From the NCBI GenBank assembly GCA_963723165.1, contig CAVRPP010000003.1:441788-505787 (forward strand): a stretch of DNA of 64,000 nt, read 5' to 3'. This DNA comes from UBA4744 sp963723165. Lineage in GTDB: Bacteria > Actinomycetota > Acidimicrobiia > Spongiisociales > UBA4744. Positions within the stretch are counted from its first letter, which is position 1. Every line of letters starts with the position of its first letter. Both the position numbers and the translations under genes were made by a program. The notes beneath the pieces are model-generated. The model saw only the letters and a program-made list of their open reading frames with translations, did not search any database and was not told where the DNA came from. Shown one piece after another: positions 1-9,307 of the stretch.

Positions 1-102
1 GATCACCTCATTGCCTGCATCGCGAAGCGCCCGGGCGATGACTTTGGCGCCCCGGTCGTGTCCGTCCAGTCCCGGCTTGGCAATGAGGATCCTGCGCGGC
101 AT
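1..102 (-). CDS. Methylmalonyl-CoA mutase-type cobalamin-binding domain (N-terminal fragment)
   Basis: The first 34 codons of a minus-strand gene that runs off the left edge of the window. The translation starts MPRRILIAKPGLDGHDRG. It contains the D-x-H-x-x-G motif (DGHDRG), whose histidine is the lower axial ligand of cobalamin in methylmalonyl-CoA mutase and related acyl-CoA mutases. Because it starts directly with this domain, it is either a stand-alone small B12-binding subunit, as in split mutases, or a MeaB-associated partner. The substrate (methylmalonyl-, ethylmalonyl- or isobutyryl-CoA) cannot be told from this fragment. It is divergent from the transaldolase gene, with about 150 bp of shared upstream DNA. 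Confidence 0.85.
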   Translation of the reverse strand, partial: MPRRILIAKPGLDGHDRGAKVIARALRDAGNEVI

Positions 103-256
103 AGCCACCGGAGGTTACCGCAATCCCGATGCGCGAGATCCCCGAAGACGGTTTTGGCGTCCAGAAGATGGATTATTCGCCCTTATCGGACGCCAAAACG
201 GAAGAATTGGGGGCCGCTACGGTTGTAAATACCAGATTCAACGCAAGGGAGACCGC

Positions 257-1366
257 ATGTCCAATATCCACGGGGTGGCAGCTCAGGGTCAGAGCATCTG
301 GATGGACGAAATCTCGAGACAACTACTCGAACCGGAGGGTCTGGCCGCAATGGTCGACGGTTCCGCCGTCACCGGGGTGACCTCAAATCCAACCATCTTT
401 GCCAATTCCATCGTACGGTCGGCCGACTACGACGCGGCTCTGCAGGAACTGGTCGACCGTGACGCAGACACCATCGAGATCTACACCGCGCTGGTGACCA
501 GGGACATTCGTGACGCGTGCGACGCACTCAAGCCGGTGTGGCAAGACAAGGGCGGTGCCGATGGGTTTGTCTCCGTTGAGGTCTCCCCTCTGCTGGCCAA
601 CGAGACCGAGGAGACGATCCAGGAAGCCCGCGACTGGTGGAAACGGGTCGACCGGCCCAACCTGCTGATCAAGGTGCCGGCCACCCCGGCCGGAATCCCG
701 GCCGTCAGACGGCTGATCGGTGAAGGCATCTCGGTCAACGTCACCCTGATCTTCTCGCTGGAGCGGTACCAGGAAGTGATGGACGCCTACCTGGACGGCC
801 TGGAGACCTACGCCCGCACCGGCGGCGATCTCTCCCGGATCAACTCGGTCGCCTCTTTCTTCGTGTCGCGGGTCGACTCCGAAGTGGACCAAAGGCTCAA
901 GAGCATTGGAACGACAGCAGCCATGGCTCTTCGGGGCAAAGCTGCAATCGCCAACGCCCGGGCGGCGTACGGTCTCTTTCTCGAGACCTTCTCCGGCGAG
1001 CGCTGGGAAGCCCTTTTGGGGCAAGGCGCTCGGATCCAACGCCCGTTGTGGGCATCGACCAGCACGAAGGACCCCGCCTATCCGGACACCATGTATGTCG
1101 ATCAATTAGTGGTCGCCGACACCGTCAACACGGTCCCGGTCAAGACGATCGAGGCCTACCAGGATCATGGCAACCCGGAGCCACCAGTGTTCGGGGGGCC
1201 GGAGATCGCTGAGGCACGTGCAACCCTTGCGCAGCTGGCAGCTGTGGGGATCGACTACGAAGACCTAGTGCAAGTGCTCGAGGATGAGGGAGTCGAGAAG
1301 TTTGCAGTCTCTTACCGGGAACTGCTCGAATCGATCGATCAGAAACGCCTGGCTATCAAGGGATAG
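257..1366 (+). CDS. tal: Transaldolase
   Basis: A 369-residue transaldolase of the long actinobacterial type. It moves a dihydroxyacetone unit between sedoheptulose-7-phosphate and glyceraldehyde-3-phosphate in the non-oxidative pentose phosphate pathway. An N-terminal SNPTIF motif sits near residue 43. The Schiff-base lysine is in LLIKVPAT (K139), followed by a conserved NVTLIFS strand. The ORF is open further upstream, but the start at 257 is preferred because AAGGGAG lies 5 bp before it and homology begins with 'SIWMDEISR'. Transketolase or glucose-6-phosphate dehydrogenase genes, common neighbours in actinobacteria, are not seen in the window. Confidence 0.95.
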   Translation: MSNIHGVAAQGQSIWMDEISRQLLEPEGLAAMVDGSAVTGVTSNPTIFANSIVRSADYDAALQELVDRDADTIEIYTALVTRDIRDACDALKPVWQDKGGADGFVSVEVSPLLANETEETIQEARDWWKRVDRPNLLIKVPATPAGIPAVRRLIGEGISVNVTLIFSLERYQEVMDAYLDGLETYARTGGDLSRINSVASFFVSRVDSEVDQRLKSIGTTAAMALRGKAAIANARAAYGLFLETFSGERWEALLGQGARIQRPLWASTSTKDPAYPDTMYVDQLVVADTVNTVPVKTIEAYQDHGNPEPPVFGGPEIAEARATLAQLAAVGIDYEDLVQVLEDEGVEKFAVSYRELLESIDQKRLAIKG

Positions 1367-1387
1367 CTCTCACCAGGCTCGGCCGGA

Positions 1388-3028
1388 TCAACCCCCGTTG
1401 AGCGGAATCGAGCCGTCGGTGCGGTGGTACTGGTCGTGAGCGGCGATGAGCGGTTCCCACTCGGGATGATCCACATCGACGGCCACCAGATGGCGGCTGC
1501 GCGGTCCGCCGTCCCGGTCGAATGATCGTGCCTGGCGTATGAGCTTCGCCGAGGCATCGTCGATCCTCCGGTGTTGGGCGAGATGCTCCTCCCACGAGAC
1601 ACACACAAACACCTCGGTGATCCGGTGCGGGTCTTCGCTGTTCCGGTAGAGCCGCCACCGGTACGCACCCGTTCGTAGGCGTACGTTGCGGACCTCGCTC
1701 ATCAGCTCAACGAATTCCTCCAGATCGGCGCGGTCGATCTGCCAGGTGTTGGCGATCATCACCGGTCCTCCCTCCGTATCAACGTGGGGCGGGGCGGGCC
1801 GATCTTCCGTGTACTCAGGCGTGTCGATCTCGTCCAGCGAGGGAACCCGGAACCGAGGCGCTGCTAGGCCCAGAGCTATCGCAACCGTCGAGAAGGCAAC
1901 CATTGCCCCACCGGCCCCGATGCCGTCGGCCAAAACCCCCGACATGATCGATCCGATTGGATAGACACCTGAGAAAGCCAGCAGGTAAAGGCTCATTGCC
2001 CGACCGCGGATCCAATCCGGGGCCATCATCTGGCTGCTTGCATTGAGCGTGGTGAGGGTCAGCACCCAGCAGGCGCCCGCCACCAGCATCCCGAGGACGG
2101 CGACTGGTGCCGACGGGGCGAGTCCGACTGAGATCCCCGCTGCCCCGAAAACAACGATGGTGACCGGCACCGACCGCGCTCCCAACCGTCCGACCACCCG
2201 CGGGCGGATCAGGGCTCCGATCAAAGCTCCGGCCCCCATGAAGCCCAGCAGGATCCCGTACATGGTCTCCGAGCCGCCCAATTCGCTCGTTCGGTTGGGC
2301 AAGGTGGCTTGCACTGCCGAAGAGCTGATCGCAAACAGGGAAACCAGGGCCAGCAACCGGCGAAACGCTGGAGTGAATTGGGCGTACCGGATCGATTGAC
2401 CGATAGCGTTCGTCATCGATGTGTGTTCCGGTACCGAGAGGGCCAGCCGACTCCCGATCACCGCGATCACGGCTATGACGGCTACATAGGAGACGGCGTT
2501 GAGGCCAAACCCCAACTGGGGGCCCGCCGTAGCAACGATCACTCCACCCAGGGCCGGCCCAACCGCCCGGGCGACATTGAATCCTGCCGAGTTGAGGGCC
2601 ACGGCGCTGGCGACCATTCCTCGTGGTACAAGATCGGGGACCAGAGCTTGCCAGGCAGGCAGGTTGAACGCCATCCCCACTCCCATCACCAACCCCAACC
2701 CGAGCAGCAACCCCGGCGTGATCAGATCGGTGGCCGTGAGAATCGCCATAGCGGCGGCGGCCGAGCCCATCAGGGACTGGGCGACCAGCATCACCTTGGT
2801 CCGATCGATGGTGTCGGCCACCACCCCGGAAATGAGCGCTAGAAACAAAAGGGGTAGAAGGTTGGCAGCCACCATCAGCCCCACCCAGGTGGCGGAGGAG
2901 TTGGTGAGTTCCTTCATCAACCAGGCGGCCGCCACCGTCTGCAGAAACGAGCCGACATTCGAGAAGAGAGCGGCGAGCCAGATAGCGCGGTAGTACGGCA
3001 GCCGCAGCGGAGCGATGGCTTGTGACAT
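1388..3028 (-). CDS. MFS exporter with C-terminal soluble domain (MFS_3 / EntS-like)
   Basis: A 546-residue protein. Residues 1-405 form about eleven or twelve hydrophobic helices with typical MFS loop residues (for example 'GVVADTIDRTKVM' between helices 2 and 3). This matches the MFS_3 group that includes the enterobactin exporter EntS and drug exporters. Residues from about 425 to the end are soluble, with a 'TWQIDRADLEEFVELMSEVR' stretch resembling the ferredoxin-like fold of small monooxygenase-type domains, which is a known C-terminal extension in this group. The substrate is unknown. The gene converges on transaldolase (21 bp apart) and is divergent from the sigma factor gene. Confidence 0.85.
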   Translation of the reverse strand: MSQAIAPLRLPYYRAIWLAALFSNVGSFLQTVAAAWLMKELTNSSATWVGLMVAANLLPLLFLALISGVVADTIDRTKVMLVAQSLMGSAAAAMAILTATDLITPGLLLGLGLVMGVGMAFNLPAWQALVPDLVPRGMVASAVALNSAGFNVARAVGPALGGVIVATAGPQLGFGLNAVSYVAVIAVIAVIGSRLALSVPEHTSMTNAIGQSIRYAQFTPAFRRLLALVSLFAISSSAVQATLPNRTSELGGSETMYGILLGFMGAGALIGALIRPRVVGRLGARSVPVTIVVFGAAGISVGLAPSAPVAVLGMLVAGACWVLTLTTLNASSQMMAPDWIRGRAMSLYLLAFSGVYPIGSIMSGVLADGIGAGGAMVAFSTVAIALGLAAPRFRVPSLDEIDTPEYTEDRPAPPHVDTEGGPVMIANTWQIDRADLEEFVELMSEVRNVRLRTGAYRWRLYRNSEDPHRITEVFVCVSWEEHLAQHRRIDDASAKLIRQARSFDRDGGPRSRHLVAVDVDHPEWEPLIAAHDQYHRTDGSIPLNGG

Positions 3029-3234
3029 GGTCCCCGAGTGTAGGAAGCGCTCGACTCTTCGGGTTCACGAACACGATTGGGGGGCCGCCCGCCTCGGATC
3101 GCTGGTGCTCCCGCCCAATCGCAAAACGGATCCACTCGGTGACCGATGCCTCTATGCCCCGGAAGTCCATTGGCATACGGTTGTCGTACGGAACGCCGAC
3201 CGACCCGTTTCACTGGTAAAGCACGGAGGGCCGC

Positions 3235-3708
3235 GTGTCGGTACAAGACACGTACATCGACTCGTTCACCGAGTTTGTGGAGAGCGCAGAACCGAGGTTG
3301 CGGCGGGCCCTGGTGGCTCGTTACGGCTACCAGGAAGGCAGAGAAGCGGTGGCAGAGGCCCTCGCCTATGCATGGGAGCACTGGGAGCGGGTCGCCGGTA
3401 TGGAAAACCCGGTTGGCTACCTCTACCGAGTGGGACGCACCCGGGGAACCTGGGGATTTCGGCGACCGGTGCAACTCCCCCGCGCGGAGGCTTCGGCCGA
3501 CCCGTCCTGGTTCGAGCCGGCGCTCCCCGCGGCAGTTGAGCACCTCCCGAGCAAACAACGGACCGCCGTGATGCTCGTCAAAGCCCACGGCTACACGTAC
3601 GACGAAGCCGCCGACGTCATGGGCATTGCCCGGACCTCGGTTCAGAAACATGTTGAGCGGGCCCTGCAGAAACTCCGCAAAACCCTTGAGGTGACAAGCG
3701 ATGCATGA
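3235..3708 (+). CDS. ECF-type RNA polymerase sigma factor
   Basis: A 157-residue sigma-70 family protein. The region-2 part (about residues 10-65) is degenerate. Region 4 is clear, with 'LPSKQRTAVMLVKAHGYTY' leading into a helix-turn-helix, 'DEAADVMGIARTSVQKHVER', and a final LQKLRKTL helix. The GTG start at 3235 is preceded by GGAGGG. Its last 8 bp overlap the start of the next gene, so the two are probably translationally coupled. By analogy with ECF/anti-sigma pairs, the downstream membrane protein is the likely regulator (inference). Target promoters are unknown. Confidence 0.85.
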   Translation: MSVQDTYIDSFTEFVESAEPRLRRALVARYGYQEGREAVAEALAYAWEHWERVAGMENPVGYLYRVGRTRGTWGFRRPVQLPRAEASADPSWFEPALPAAVEHLPSKQRTAVMLVKAHGYTYDEAADVMGIARTSVQKHVERALQKLRKTLEVTSDA

Positions 3709-5167
3709 CCTTGACGATCAACTCCGCGAGTTCGGTTCATTCGTAGATGACGCCGTCGAAACCGTGCGAGCGACGGAGGTCACGATCCCTCACGCCACGC
3801 CGGTTCACCAACCGCCGCGGCACCGCCTAGCGATCGCCGGCGCAGCCGCCGCCGTGGTCGTGCTATTCATCGCTGCCGCGGTTGTGCTTGGCCCCTTCGG
3901 GTCGGAAGCGCCCTATGTGGAGGAACCGATCACGGCTTCTATCACAACCACCACGAGCGAGGCTGCGGCTCCGGCATCGCCGGCGATGTCGTGGACCCGC
4001 GTCGAGTCGGATGCGTTCGGTGGTTCCGACGACCAGTTGATCAGAGACATCGCGATCGGCGGACCCGGGTTGGTGGCCGTCGGAGCAGACGGCTCGGGTG
4101 GCGATCTGGATGCCGCCGTGTGGTACTCGACCGACGGGCGCGTTTGGACGAGAGTCCCGCACGACGAGCTGGTCTTCGGAGGACCCGGAGACCAATACCC
4201 GATGGCAGTGGCGGCAGGCGGGCCGGGGTTCGTGGCTGTAGGAGATGACAGCACGCCGGATGGAACAGCCGGCATCACGGCCGTTTGGACCTCTGAGGAT
4301 GGGATCACCTGGAGCCGAGTTCTCCACGACGAAAGTGCTTTCGGCGGCGAGGAACAAGTCAACGTCTTCATGAAGGATGTCACCGCTTTCGGGTCGGGTC
4401 TCGTGGCCGTGGGGTTGGAATGGAGGGACAGCCAGGCAGACGCGGTGGCTTGGACCTCTCCCGACGGGATCATCTGGGAGCGAGTCCCGCCCAACGAGAC
4501 GGTATTCGGTGGGCCCCACGATCAGGCCATGTGGGCAGTGGTGCCAGCCGGACCCGGACTGGTAGCGGTCGGACAAGGCGGTAACATCTTCAACGCTGGC
4601 CCCGACCAACCGGCGGCCGTTTGGGTGTCGACCGACGGGCGCGACTGGTCCCGGGTGCCCGACCAGGCAGCGCTCCTCAGCGGATTCTCACAGCAAGGTG
4701 GCGAAGGCCCTGCAGGGTTCACCGGGGATTGGGCCCGCATGGACGATGTGGCGATCGGCGGTTCCGGCGTTGTGGCGGTTGGCCGAGTCGGCAGATGTGA
4801 GGTTCAGTGCGATGAAGACGGCGCCGCCTGGACCTCCACCGACGGTATCACCTGGCAACGGAGCCTCGTCGAAACAGTCGACGGTGTCCGAATCGACGAC
4901 ATGTGGGCGGTGGCCACCCTCGATGATGTGCAAGTCGGTGTCGGCAACGGCTCGGACAGCAACGGGGAATTCGGACCAGCCGTGGCATGGACATCGAACG
5001 ACGGAGGCGACACCTGGAGTCGAGTTCCCCACAGCGGCACCACCTTTGGAAAGATCTCCGAAGGGCCCAACTTAATGTTTGCTGCGGTCGAGTTCGGACC
5101 CGATCTGATCGTGGTGGGGAGTTGGGGATCGAATGCCGCGGTGTGGATAGCAACCATCGAAGAGTGA
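3701..5167 (+). CDS. Membrane-anchored Asp-box beta-propeller protein, putative anti-sigma/sensor
   Basis: A 488-residue protein. It has a short cytoplasmic N-terminus (about 42 residues), one transmembrane helix at about 44-65 ('LAIAGAAAAVVVLFIAAAVV'), a Ser/Thr/Ala-rich linker, and then an external region built of about seven repeats of 45-60 residues. Each repeat carries an Asp-box-like element (for example STDGRVWTRV, SEDGITWSRV, SNDGGDTWSRV) and a 'GGPGFVAVG' strand, which together suggest a BNR/Asp-box beta-propeller. It overlaps the upstream sigma gene by 8 bp. The layout (small cytoplasmic domain, one TM, external sensor) fits an anti-sigma factor, but the N-terminus lacks a zinc HxxxCxxC motif. 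The role is inferred from context. Confidence 0.7.
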   Translation: MHDLDDQLREFGSFVDDAVETVRATEVTIPHATPVHQPPRHRLAIAGAAAAVVVLFIAAAVVLGPFGSEAPYVEEPITASITTTTSEAAAPASPAMSWTRVESDAFGGSDDQLIRDIAIGGPGLVAVGADGSGGDLDAAVWYSTDGRVWTRVPHDELVFGGPGDQYPMAVAAGGPGFVAVGDDSTPDGTAGITAVWTSEDGITWSRVLHDESAFGGEEQVNVFMKDVTAFGSGLVAVGLEWRDSQADAVAWTSPDGIIWERVPPNETVFGGPHDQAMWAVVPAGPGLVAVGQGGNIFNAGPDQPAAVWVSTDGRDWSRVPDQAALLSGFSQQGGEGPAGFTGDWARMDDVAIGGSGVVAVGRVGRCEVQCDEDGAAWTSTDGITWQRSLVETVDGVRIDDMWAVATLDDVQVGVGNGSDSNGEFGPAVAWTSNDGGDTWSRVPHSGTTFGKISEGPNLMFAAVEFGPDLIVVGSWGSNAAVWIATIEE

Positions 5168-5192
5168 GTGGCCCCCAAGAAGGAGGGCAACG

Positions 5193-5762
5193 ATGAAGAA
5201 ACTGATGATGATGCTGGTAGTTATCGCACTGCTGATGTCGTTTCCGGTTGCGGCGGTGGCAAAGAAACCGGCACAACCGCCGGGCCAGGAGCCGTTCCCA
5301 GGTCTGACATGTCAGGCGTGGTTCGAGTCTCATGATGATACCTTGTGGCAAGTTGGCATCCCAGGCGATTTCCCAGTCGACGACGGCGATTTCCGGGTGA
5401 CCTTGACCCCGGCTCAACCTGCAGCGTGCATAGATGTGACATCAGCAGTGGCAGGTGTGTGGAATTTCGAGATTGATGCTGTAAAGGTGGCGTCGTTCAA
5501 CATGCAGATCAAGGACAGCGTTCCGGGCGACATGTGCTGGCGTGACGCGTGGAGTAACAAGAAGGCGAACCTCCCCGACTTGCTGAGCACGCCCGAGATA
5601 CCCATAGCAACGATCAACGCCTGCCCAGGAGATGACTTCACAGACGGTGGCTATGCCGAGCCCAAACCAAGCATCGACCACCCCCTGGTCTTTGGGGTGG
5701 CCTACTCCCCGGAGAGGCGCGCCGAAAACAGCAGCCTGACTATCACCGTGACTCTTCCGTAA
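5193..5762 (+). CDS. Secreted protein of unknown function
   Basis: A 189-residue protein with a clear signal peptide (MKK, a hydrophobic stretch of about 18 residues, then AVAKKPAQPP). The mature part has four cysteines, 'LTCQAWFES', 'PAACIDV', 'GDMCWRDAW' and 'INACPGDDF', that could form two disulfides. No known family was recognised. AGGAGG lies 6 bp before the ATG, and the gene begins 25 bp after the propeller gene, so it is likely in the same operon as the sigma factor and may be a target or ligand of that system (inference). Confidence 0.65.
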   Translation: MKKLMMMLVVIALLMSFPVAAVAKKPAQPPGQEPFPGLTCQAWFESHDDTLWQVGIPGDFPVDDGDFRVTLTPAQPAACIDVTSAVAGVWNFEIDAVKVASFNMQIKDSVPGDMCWRDAWSNKKANLPDLLSTPEIPIATINACPGDDFTDGGYAEPKPSIDHPLVFGVAYSPERRAENSSLTITVTLP

Positions 5763-5918
5763 CCGCAGATCCTCTAGATCGCCGTCGGATTGCGGGTGGT
5801 ACGACCACGGGCGGAACGGGGATTCGAGCCGGATGGGAGAAGGCGACCGTCGCAGGCCGGCTGGCCAGCCGGTTCGGCCTCCACCCTCTCCGCTTCGCTG
5901 CCTGCCGGCAGCTCCGCG

Positions 5919-5940
5919 CCTCTCCCGCCGGCGGGAGAGG
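5919..5940. repeat. 22-bp perfect palindrome in a GC-rich intergenic repeat
   Basis: CCTCTCCCGCC is followed immediately by its exact reverse complement. It lies in a stretch (about 5850-5945) rich in 'CGCTTCGCT' and 'GGCCGGCTGGCCAGCC'-like words. A related arrangement (GCTTCGCTCGGCCACCTCCC followed by CTGGAGAGG) occurs at about 48222-48263, so this may be a dispersed REP-like element. It sits between the convergent secreted-protein gene and pcrA and could act as a bidirectional terminator, although no T-run follows. Confidence 0.55.
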
Positions 5941-5981
5941 CTGGGATTCACCCCCTCAATCTGCTGCCGTCCGCTACCTTC

Positions 5982-8225
5982 TCACGCCTTCTTCAGCGGC
6001 GCCCAGGCCAGCAACAACCGCTTCTGGCCTTGCTGGTCGAACTCGACGGTAGCTTCGGCCCGATCACCGGTGCCGGTGATCTCAAGCACCACACCCGTCC
6101 CCCACTTGTTGTGGAGCACCCGGTCCCCCGGCACGATCTCCGATGCGTCGACGGTCGGATGGGCGTTGGTCGGCTCGCTCTCGTATTTGGCTCGTCGCTG
6201 CCGCTTGTCGATCTTGGTCACCAATTCCTCGGGGATCTCGGAGAGGAAGCGGCTCGGCGGGTTGTAGTTGGTACCGCCCCACAGCATGCGGCTCCAGGCG
6301 TTGGTCATGAAGAGACGGTCCTGGGCCCTGGTGATCCCGACGTAACAGAGGCGCCGTTCCTCTTCGAGCTCCGAGGGGTCCCCAAGGGACCGCACATGGG
6401 GAAAGACCCCGTCGTCGAGTCCGATCATGAAGATGATCGGAAACTCGAGGCCCTTGGCGTTGTGCAAGGTCATCAGGGTGACGGTGGCAGACCCTTCTTC
6501 GAGTTCGTCGATATCCGCGACCAGACTGATCGACTCCAGAAACAGCTCCAGACGGCGCAGTCCATCGAGATCGTCCCAGGCCTCGTCACCGATGATCGAA
6601 CCTTCAGCGCCGATCTCGTACTCCTCTGCGACCGTGCCCAATTCCCGAACGTTCTCGACTCGCCCCAGCGCCTCGATCGTTTGTTCGACCTGGAGTTCCG
6701 CTAGGTATCCGGTGGACTCGAGGACTGCCTCAACAGCAACCTTGGGCCCATCTTCGGCCTTGGCACGCAAGACGTCGATCAGGGCCAGGAACTCCTTCAC
6801 CTGTTTGCGGGCCCGGGCGGACAGATTCGGTGCGTCGTCGACCTGCTGCAGGCCATCGTGAAACGACACACCGAGACCTTGGGCAAACCGGTCGAGGTGG
6901 CCGAGCGAGGTGGCGCCCAGCCCTCGCTTGGGGACGTTGATGACCCGCTTGAGGGCAACCTGATCGTCCGGGTTGACCAGCACCCGCAGGTAGGCCAGCA
7001 CGTCCTTGACTTCCCGCCGGTCGTAGAACTTGACGCCGCCCACGACCGCATACGGGATGCCGTACCGGACGAAGACCTCTTCGAGCACGCGGCTCTGGGC
7101 GTTGGTCCGATAGAAGACGGCGATATCCGAAGCCAACCGGCCTTCGTCCTCGAGGGCGTTGATCTGCTCTGCGACGAAAGCTGCCTCATCGCGTTCATCC
7201 TCGGCCTCGTAACGGTTCAGCAGCTCACCCCGTCCTCGATCGGTCCAGAGGTGCTTGGGTTTTCGCTCATCGTTGTTGGCGATGACCGAATTGGCAGCCT
7301 CCAGAATGACCTCCGTCGACCGGTAGTTCTGACCGAGAACCACGACCCGGGCGTCCGGGTAGTCACTTTCGAAGTCGAGGATGTTGCGGATGTCGGCGCC
7401 GCGAAACCTGTAGATGGACTGGTCGCTGTCACCAACCACGCACAGATTGCGATGCTGAGCAGTGAGTTGTCTCACCAGCGTGTACTGGGCGCGGTTCGTG
7501 TCCTGATACTCATCGACCAGGACATACTGAAAACGACGCTGGTAGTGGTCCAAAACGTCAGGAAAGGCTCCGAACAACTCAACGGTGATCATCAGGAGAT
7601 CGTCGAAGTCCATCGCGGAGGCTTCCAGCAGGCGCTGCTGATACAACCGGTAGACATCGGCCACTTGCTCGTGATAGAACCCGGTCCCCTGCTGGGCGAA
7701 GGACTCGTAGTCGATCAGTTCGTTCTTGGCGTCGGAGATGGCCGCCCGGATATTGCGCGGGGGAAACCGCTTGGGGTCCATGTCGAGATCACGCACGCAC
7801 ATCGTGGCCAACCGGAGGGCGTCGGCATCGTCATAGATGGAGAACGACGAGCGGTAGCCGAGGCGAGGTGCTTCTCGCCGCAGGATGCGAGCACAGGCAC
7901 TGTGGAAAGTCGAAACCCACATCGCCCGTACGGCCCCACCGACCAACCTCTCGACCCGTTCCTTCATCTCGTTGGCAGCTTTGTTGGTGAAGGTGATGGC
8001 CAGAATGGATTGAGGCGGAACACCCAGATCCCGGATGAGGTGCGCGATCCGGTAGGTCAATACTCTCGTTTTCCCGGATCCGGCGCCGGCCACGACCAGC
8101 ACCGGGCCTTCGGTGGCGGCAACTGCCTCGCGCTGGACGGGATTCAAAGAGTCGAACAGCGGCGATTGGGCAGGGTCGGCTTCAACCGCAAACAGGGCGT
8201 CGTCGGATGAGGCGAAGGATTGCAC
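5982..8225 (-). CDS. pcrA: ATP-dependent DNA helicase UvrD/PcrA
   Basis: A 747-residue superfamily 1A 3'-5' helicase used in nucleotide excision repair and in removing proteins from DNA. Visible motifs in order: motif I AGAGSGKT (46-53), motif Ia 'AITFTNKAANEMKERV', motif II DEYQDTN, motif III 'VVGDSDQSIYRFRGAD', motif IV 'LGQNYRST', motif V 'LMTLHNAKGLEFP' and motif VI 'ERRLCYVGITRA'. The C-terminal 50 residues form the Tudor-like domain typical of PcrA ('GDRVLHNKWGTGVVLE'), which binds RNA polymerase. Length and motifs are complete. Confidence 0.96.
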   Translation of the reverse strand: MQSFASSDDALFAVEADPAQSPLFDSLNPVQREAVAATEGPVLVVAGAGSGKTRVLTYRIAHLIRDLGVPPQSILAITFTNKAANEMKERVERLVGGAVRAMWVSTFHSACARILRREAPRLGYRSSFSIYDDADALRLATMCVRDLDMDPKRFPPRNIRAAISDAKNELIDYESFAQQGTGFYHEQVADVYRLYQQRLLEASAMDFDDLLMITVELFGAFPDVLDHYQRRFQYVLVDEYQDTNRAQYTLVRQLTAQHRNLCVVGDSDQSIYRFRGADIRNILDFESDYPDARVVVLGQNYRSTEVILEAANSVIANNDERKPKHLWTDRGRGELLNRYEAEDERDEAAFVAEQINALEDEGRLASDIAVFYRTNAQSRVLEEVFVRYGIPYAVVGGVKFYDRREVKDVLAYLRVLVNPDDQVALKRVINVPKRGLGATSLGHLDRFAQGLGVSFHDGLQQVDDAPNLSARARKQVKEFLALIDVLRAKAEDGPKVAVEAVLESTGYLAELQVEQTIEALGRVENVRELGTVAEEYEIGAEGSIIGDEAWDDLDGLRRLELFLESISLVADIDELEEGSATVTLMTLHNAKGLEFPIIFMIGLDDGVFPHVRSLGDPSELEEERRLCYVGITRAQDRLFMTNAWSRMLWGGTNYNPPSRFLSEIPEELVTKIDKRQRRAKYESEPTNAHPTVDASEIVPGDRVLHNKWGTGVVLEITGTGDRAEATVEFDQQGQKRLLLAWAPLKKA

Positions 8226-8301
8226 GGGTCGATGGTACCTGCCTGCTCCTGCCTAATCACACGCGTGTAACCGCAGGCAGGAAGTCCCGCGATCCGGATG
8301 G

Positions 8302-9180
8302 TCAGCGGACGGTGACTTCGACCGATCCGTCGGGCCGCACGACCCGACCTTCTTCCTCATCGGCCGTCGGATCAGGTGGTGACGTCCGCATCGTGAAGCA
8401 GAAGCGGCTTCCGGTCGGGAACCGATGCTCGTACCAGAGGTCGCCGCCCATCGCCCGCGCCAGTCGCAGAGCGATCGGGAGACCCAGCCCTATCCCCTTG
8501 TCGGAACGGGCGTCGCCTTTCGAAAGCTGCTCGAAATGGGTGAACACCCGATCGACATCCTCCTCCGGGATCCCCGGGCCGTTATCGGAAACCACGACGA
8601 GATAGAACTCTCCGTAGGGACTGCCCTCGACGAGGACCTGGTCGCCGCCGTACTTGTGAGCGTTCTCCACCAGATTCCGCAGCACCTGCTGGACCCGCCG
8701 CTCGTCGGCAAACACCGAAACACCCCCGGGAATGGCCACAGCGGCTTCGCGGGCCGTTCCCGGAGGCAGGATCGCATTGGTCACATCGTGAGCGACTTCG
8801 GACAGGTCAAACATCCCCAAGTCCAGCCTGAGCCTGCCCGCTTCGAGCCTGGGGATCACCAGTACGTCCTCAACCAGCTCGGAGAGGTGTACGGCTTGTT
8901 TGTTGATGATGGTCAGGAATTCATCGACCTCTTCGCCGGGCAGGTTCTTCCACGATTCGAGGAGGGTATCGGTGAATCCGGCGATCGAAGTCAAAGGGGT
9001 TCGCAGCTCATGGCTGACCATAGAAACGAACTCGTTCTTCATCCGCCTGGCGCGATCGGCCGACTGGGTAGCGAATTGCTCCCGCCCCCGGGCTGCCCGA
9101 ACCGCCCGGATGGCGGCAACGACGGCAACCAACGCTGCCACTACGGCACTGCCACCTATCAGTTCAGGCAGGTGCTCCAT
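8302..9180 (-). CDS. Membrane sensor histidine kinase
   Basis: A 292-residue kinase. One N-terminal transmembrane helix (about 7-28) is followed by a short charged segment, the HisKA H-box 'SMVSHELRTPLTSIAGF' (phosphoacceptor His57) and a HATPase_c domain with N box 'LVENAHKYGG', G1 'SDNGPGIPEED', F box and G2 'GIGLGLPIALRLA'. There is no extracellular sensor of any size, so it may sense through the membrane or through partners. It lies on the same strand just after the REC-GAF regulator and the CheA-like protein, which are its likely partners. Confidence 0.9.
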   Translation of the reverse strand: MEHLPELIGGSAVVAALVAVVAAIRAVRAARGREQFATQSADRARRMKNEFVSMVSHELRTPLTSIAGFTDTLLESWKNLPGEEVDEFLTIINKQAVHLSELVEDVLVIPRLEAGRLRLDLGMFDLSEVAHDVTNAILPPGTAREAAVAIPGGVSVFADERRVQQVLRNLVENAHKYGGDQVLVEGSPYGEFYLVVVSDNGPGIPEEDVDRVFTHFEQLSKGDARSDKGIGLGLPIALRLARAMGGDLWYEHRFPTGSRFCFTMRTSPPDPTADEEEGRVVRPDGSVEVTVR

Positions 9181-9307
9181 AACGCTTCAGCCTCCAGCTG
9201 AGCAGCCGGTTTGCTGCCCATATGAGCTATCGACAGGTATCCCGGCGAGGTTGAGCCGTTCGAACCGACTCCCCCGCGTCGGCGGGCAGAGAATGGGTGC
9301 CCGGCGA

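Noticed and set aside
11..256. Upstream extension of transaldolase to 11
   Set aside because: The extension overlaps the B12-binding gene on the other strand and has no homology; a good ribosome site sits before 257.
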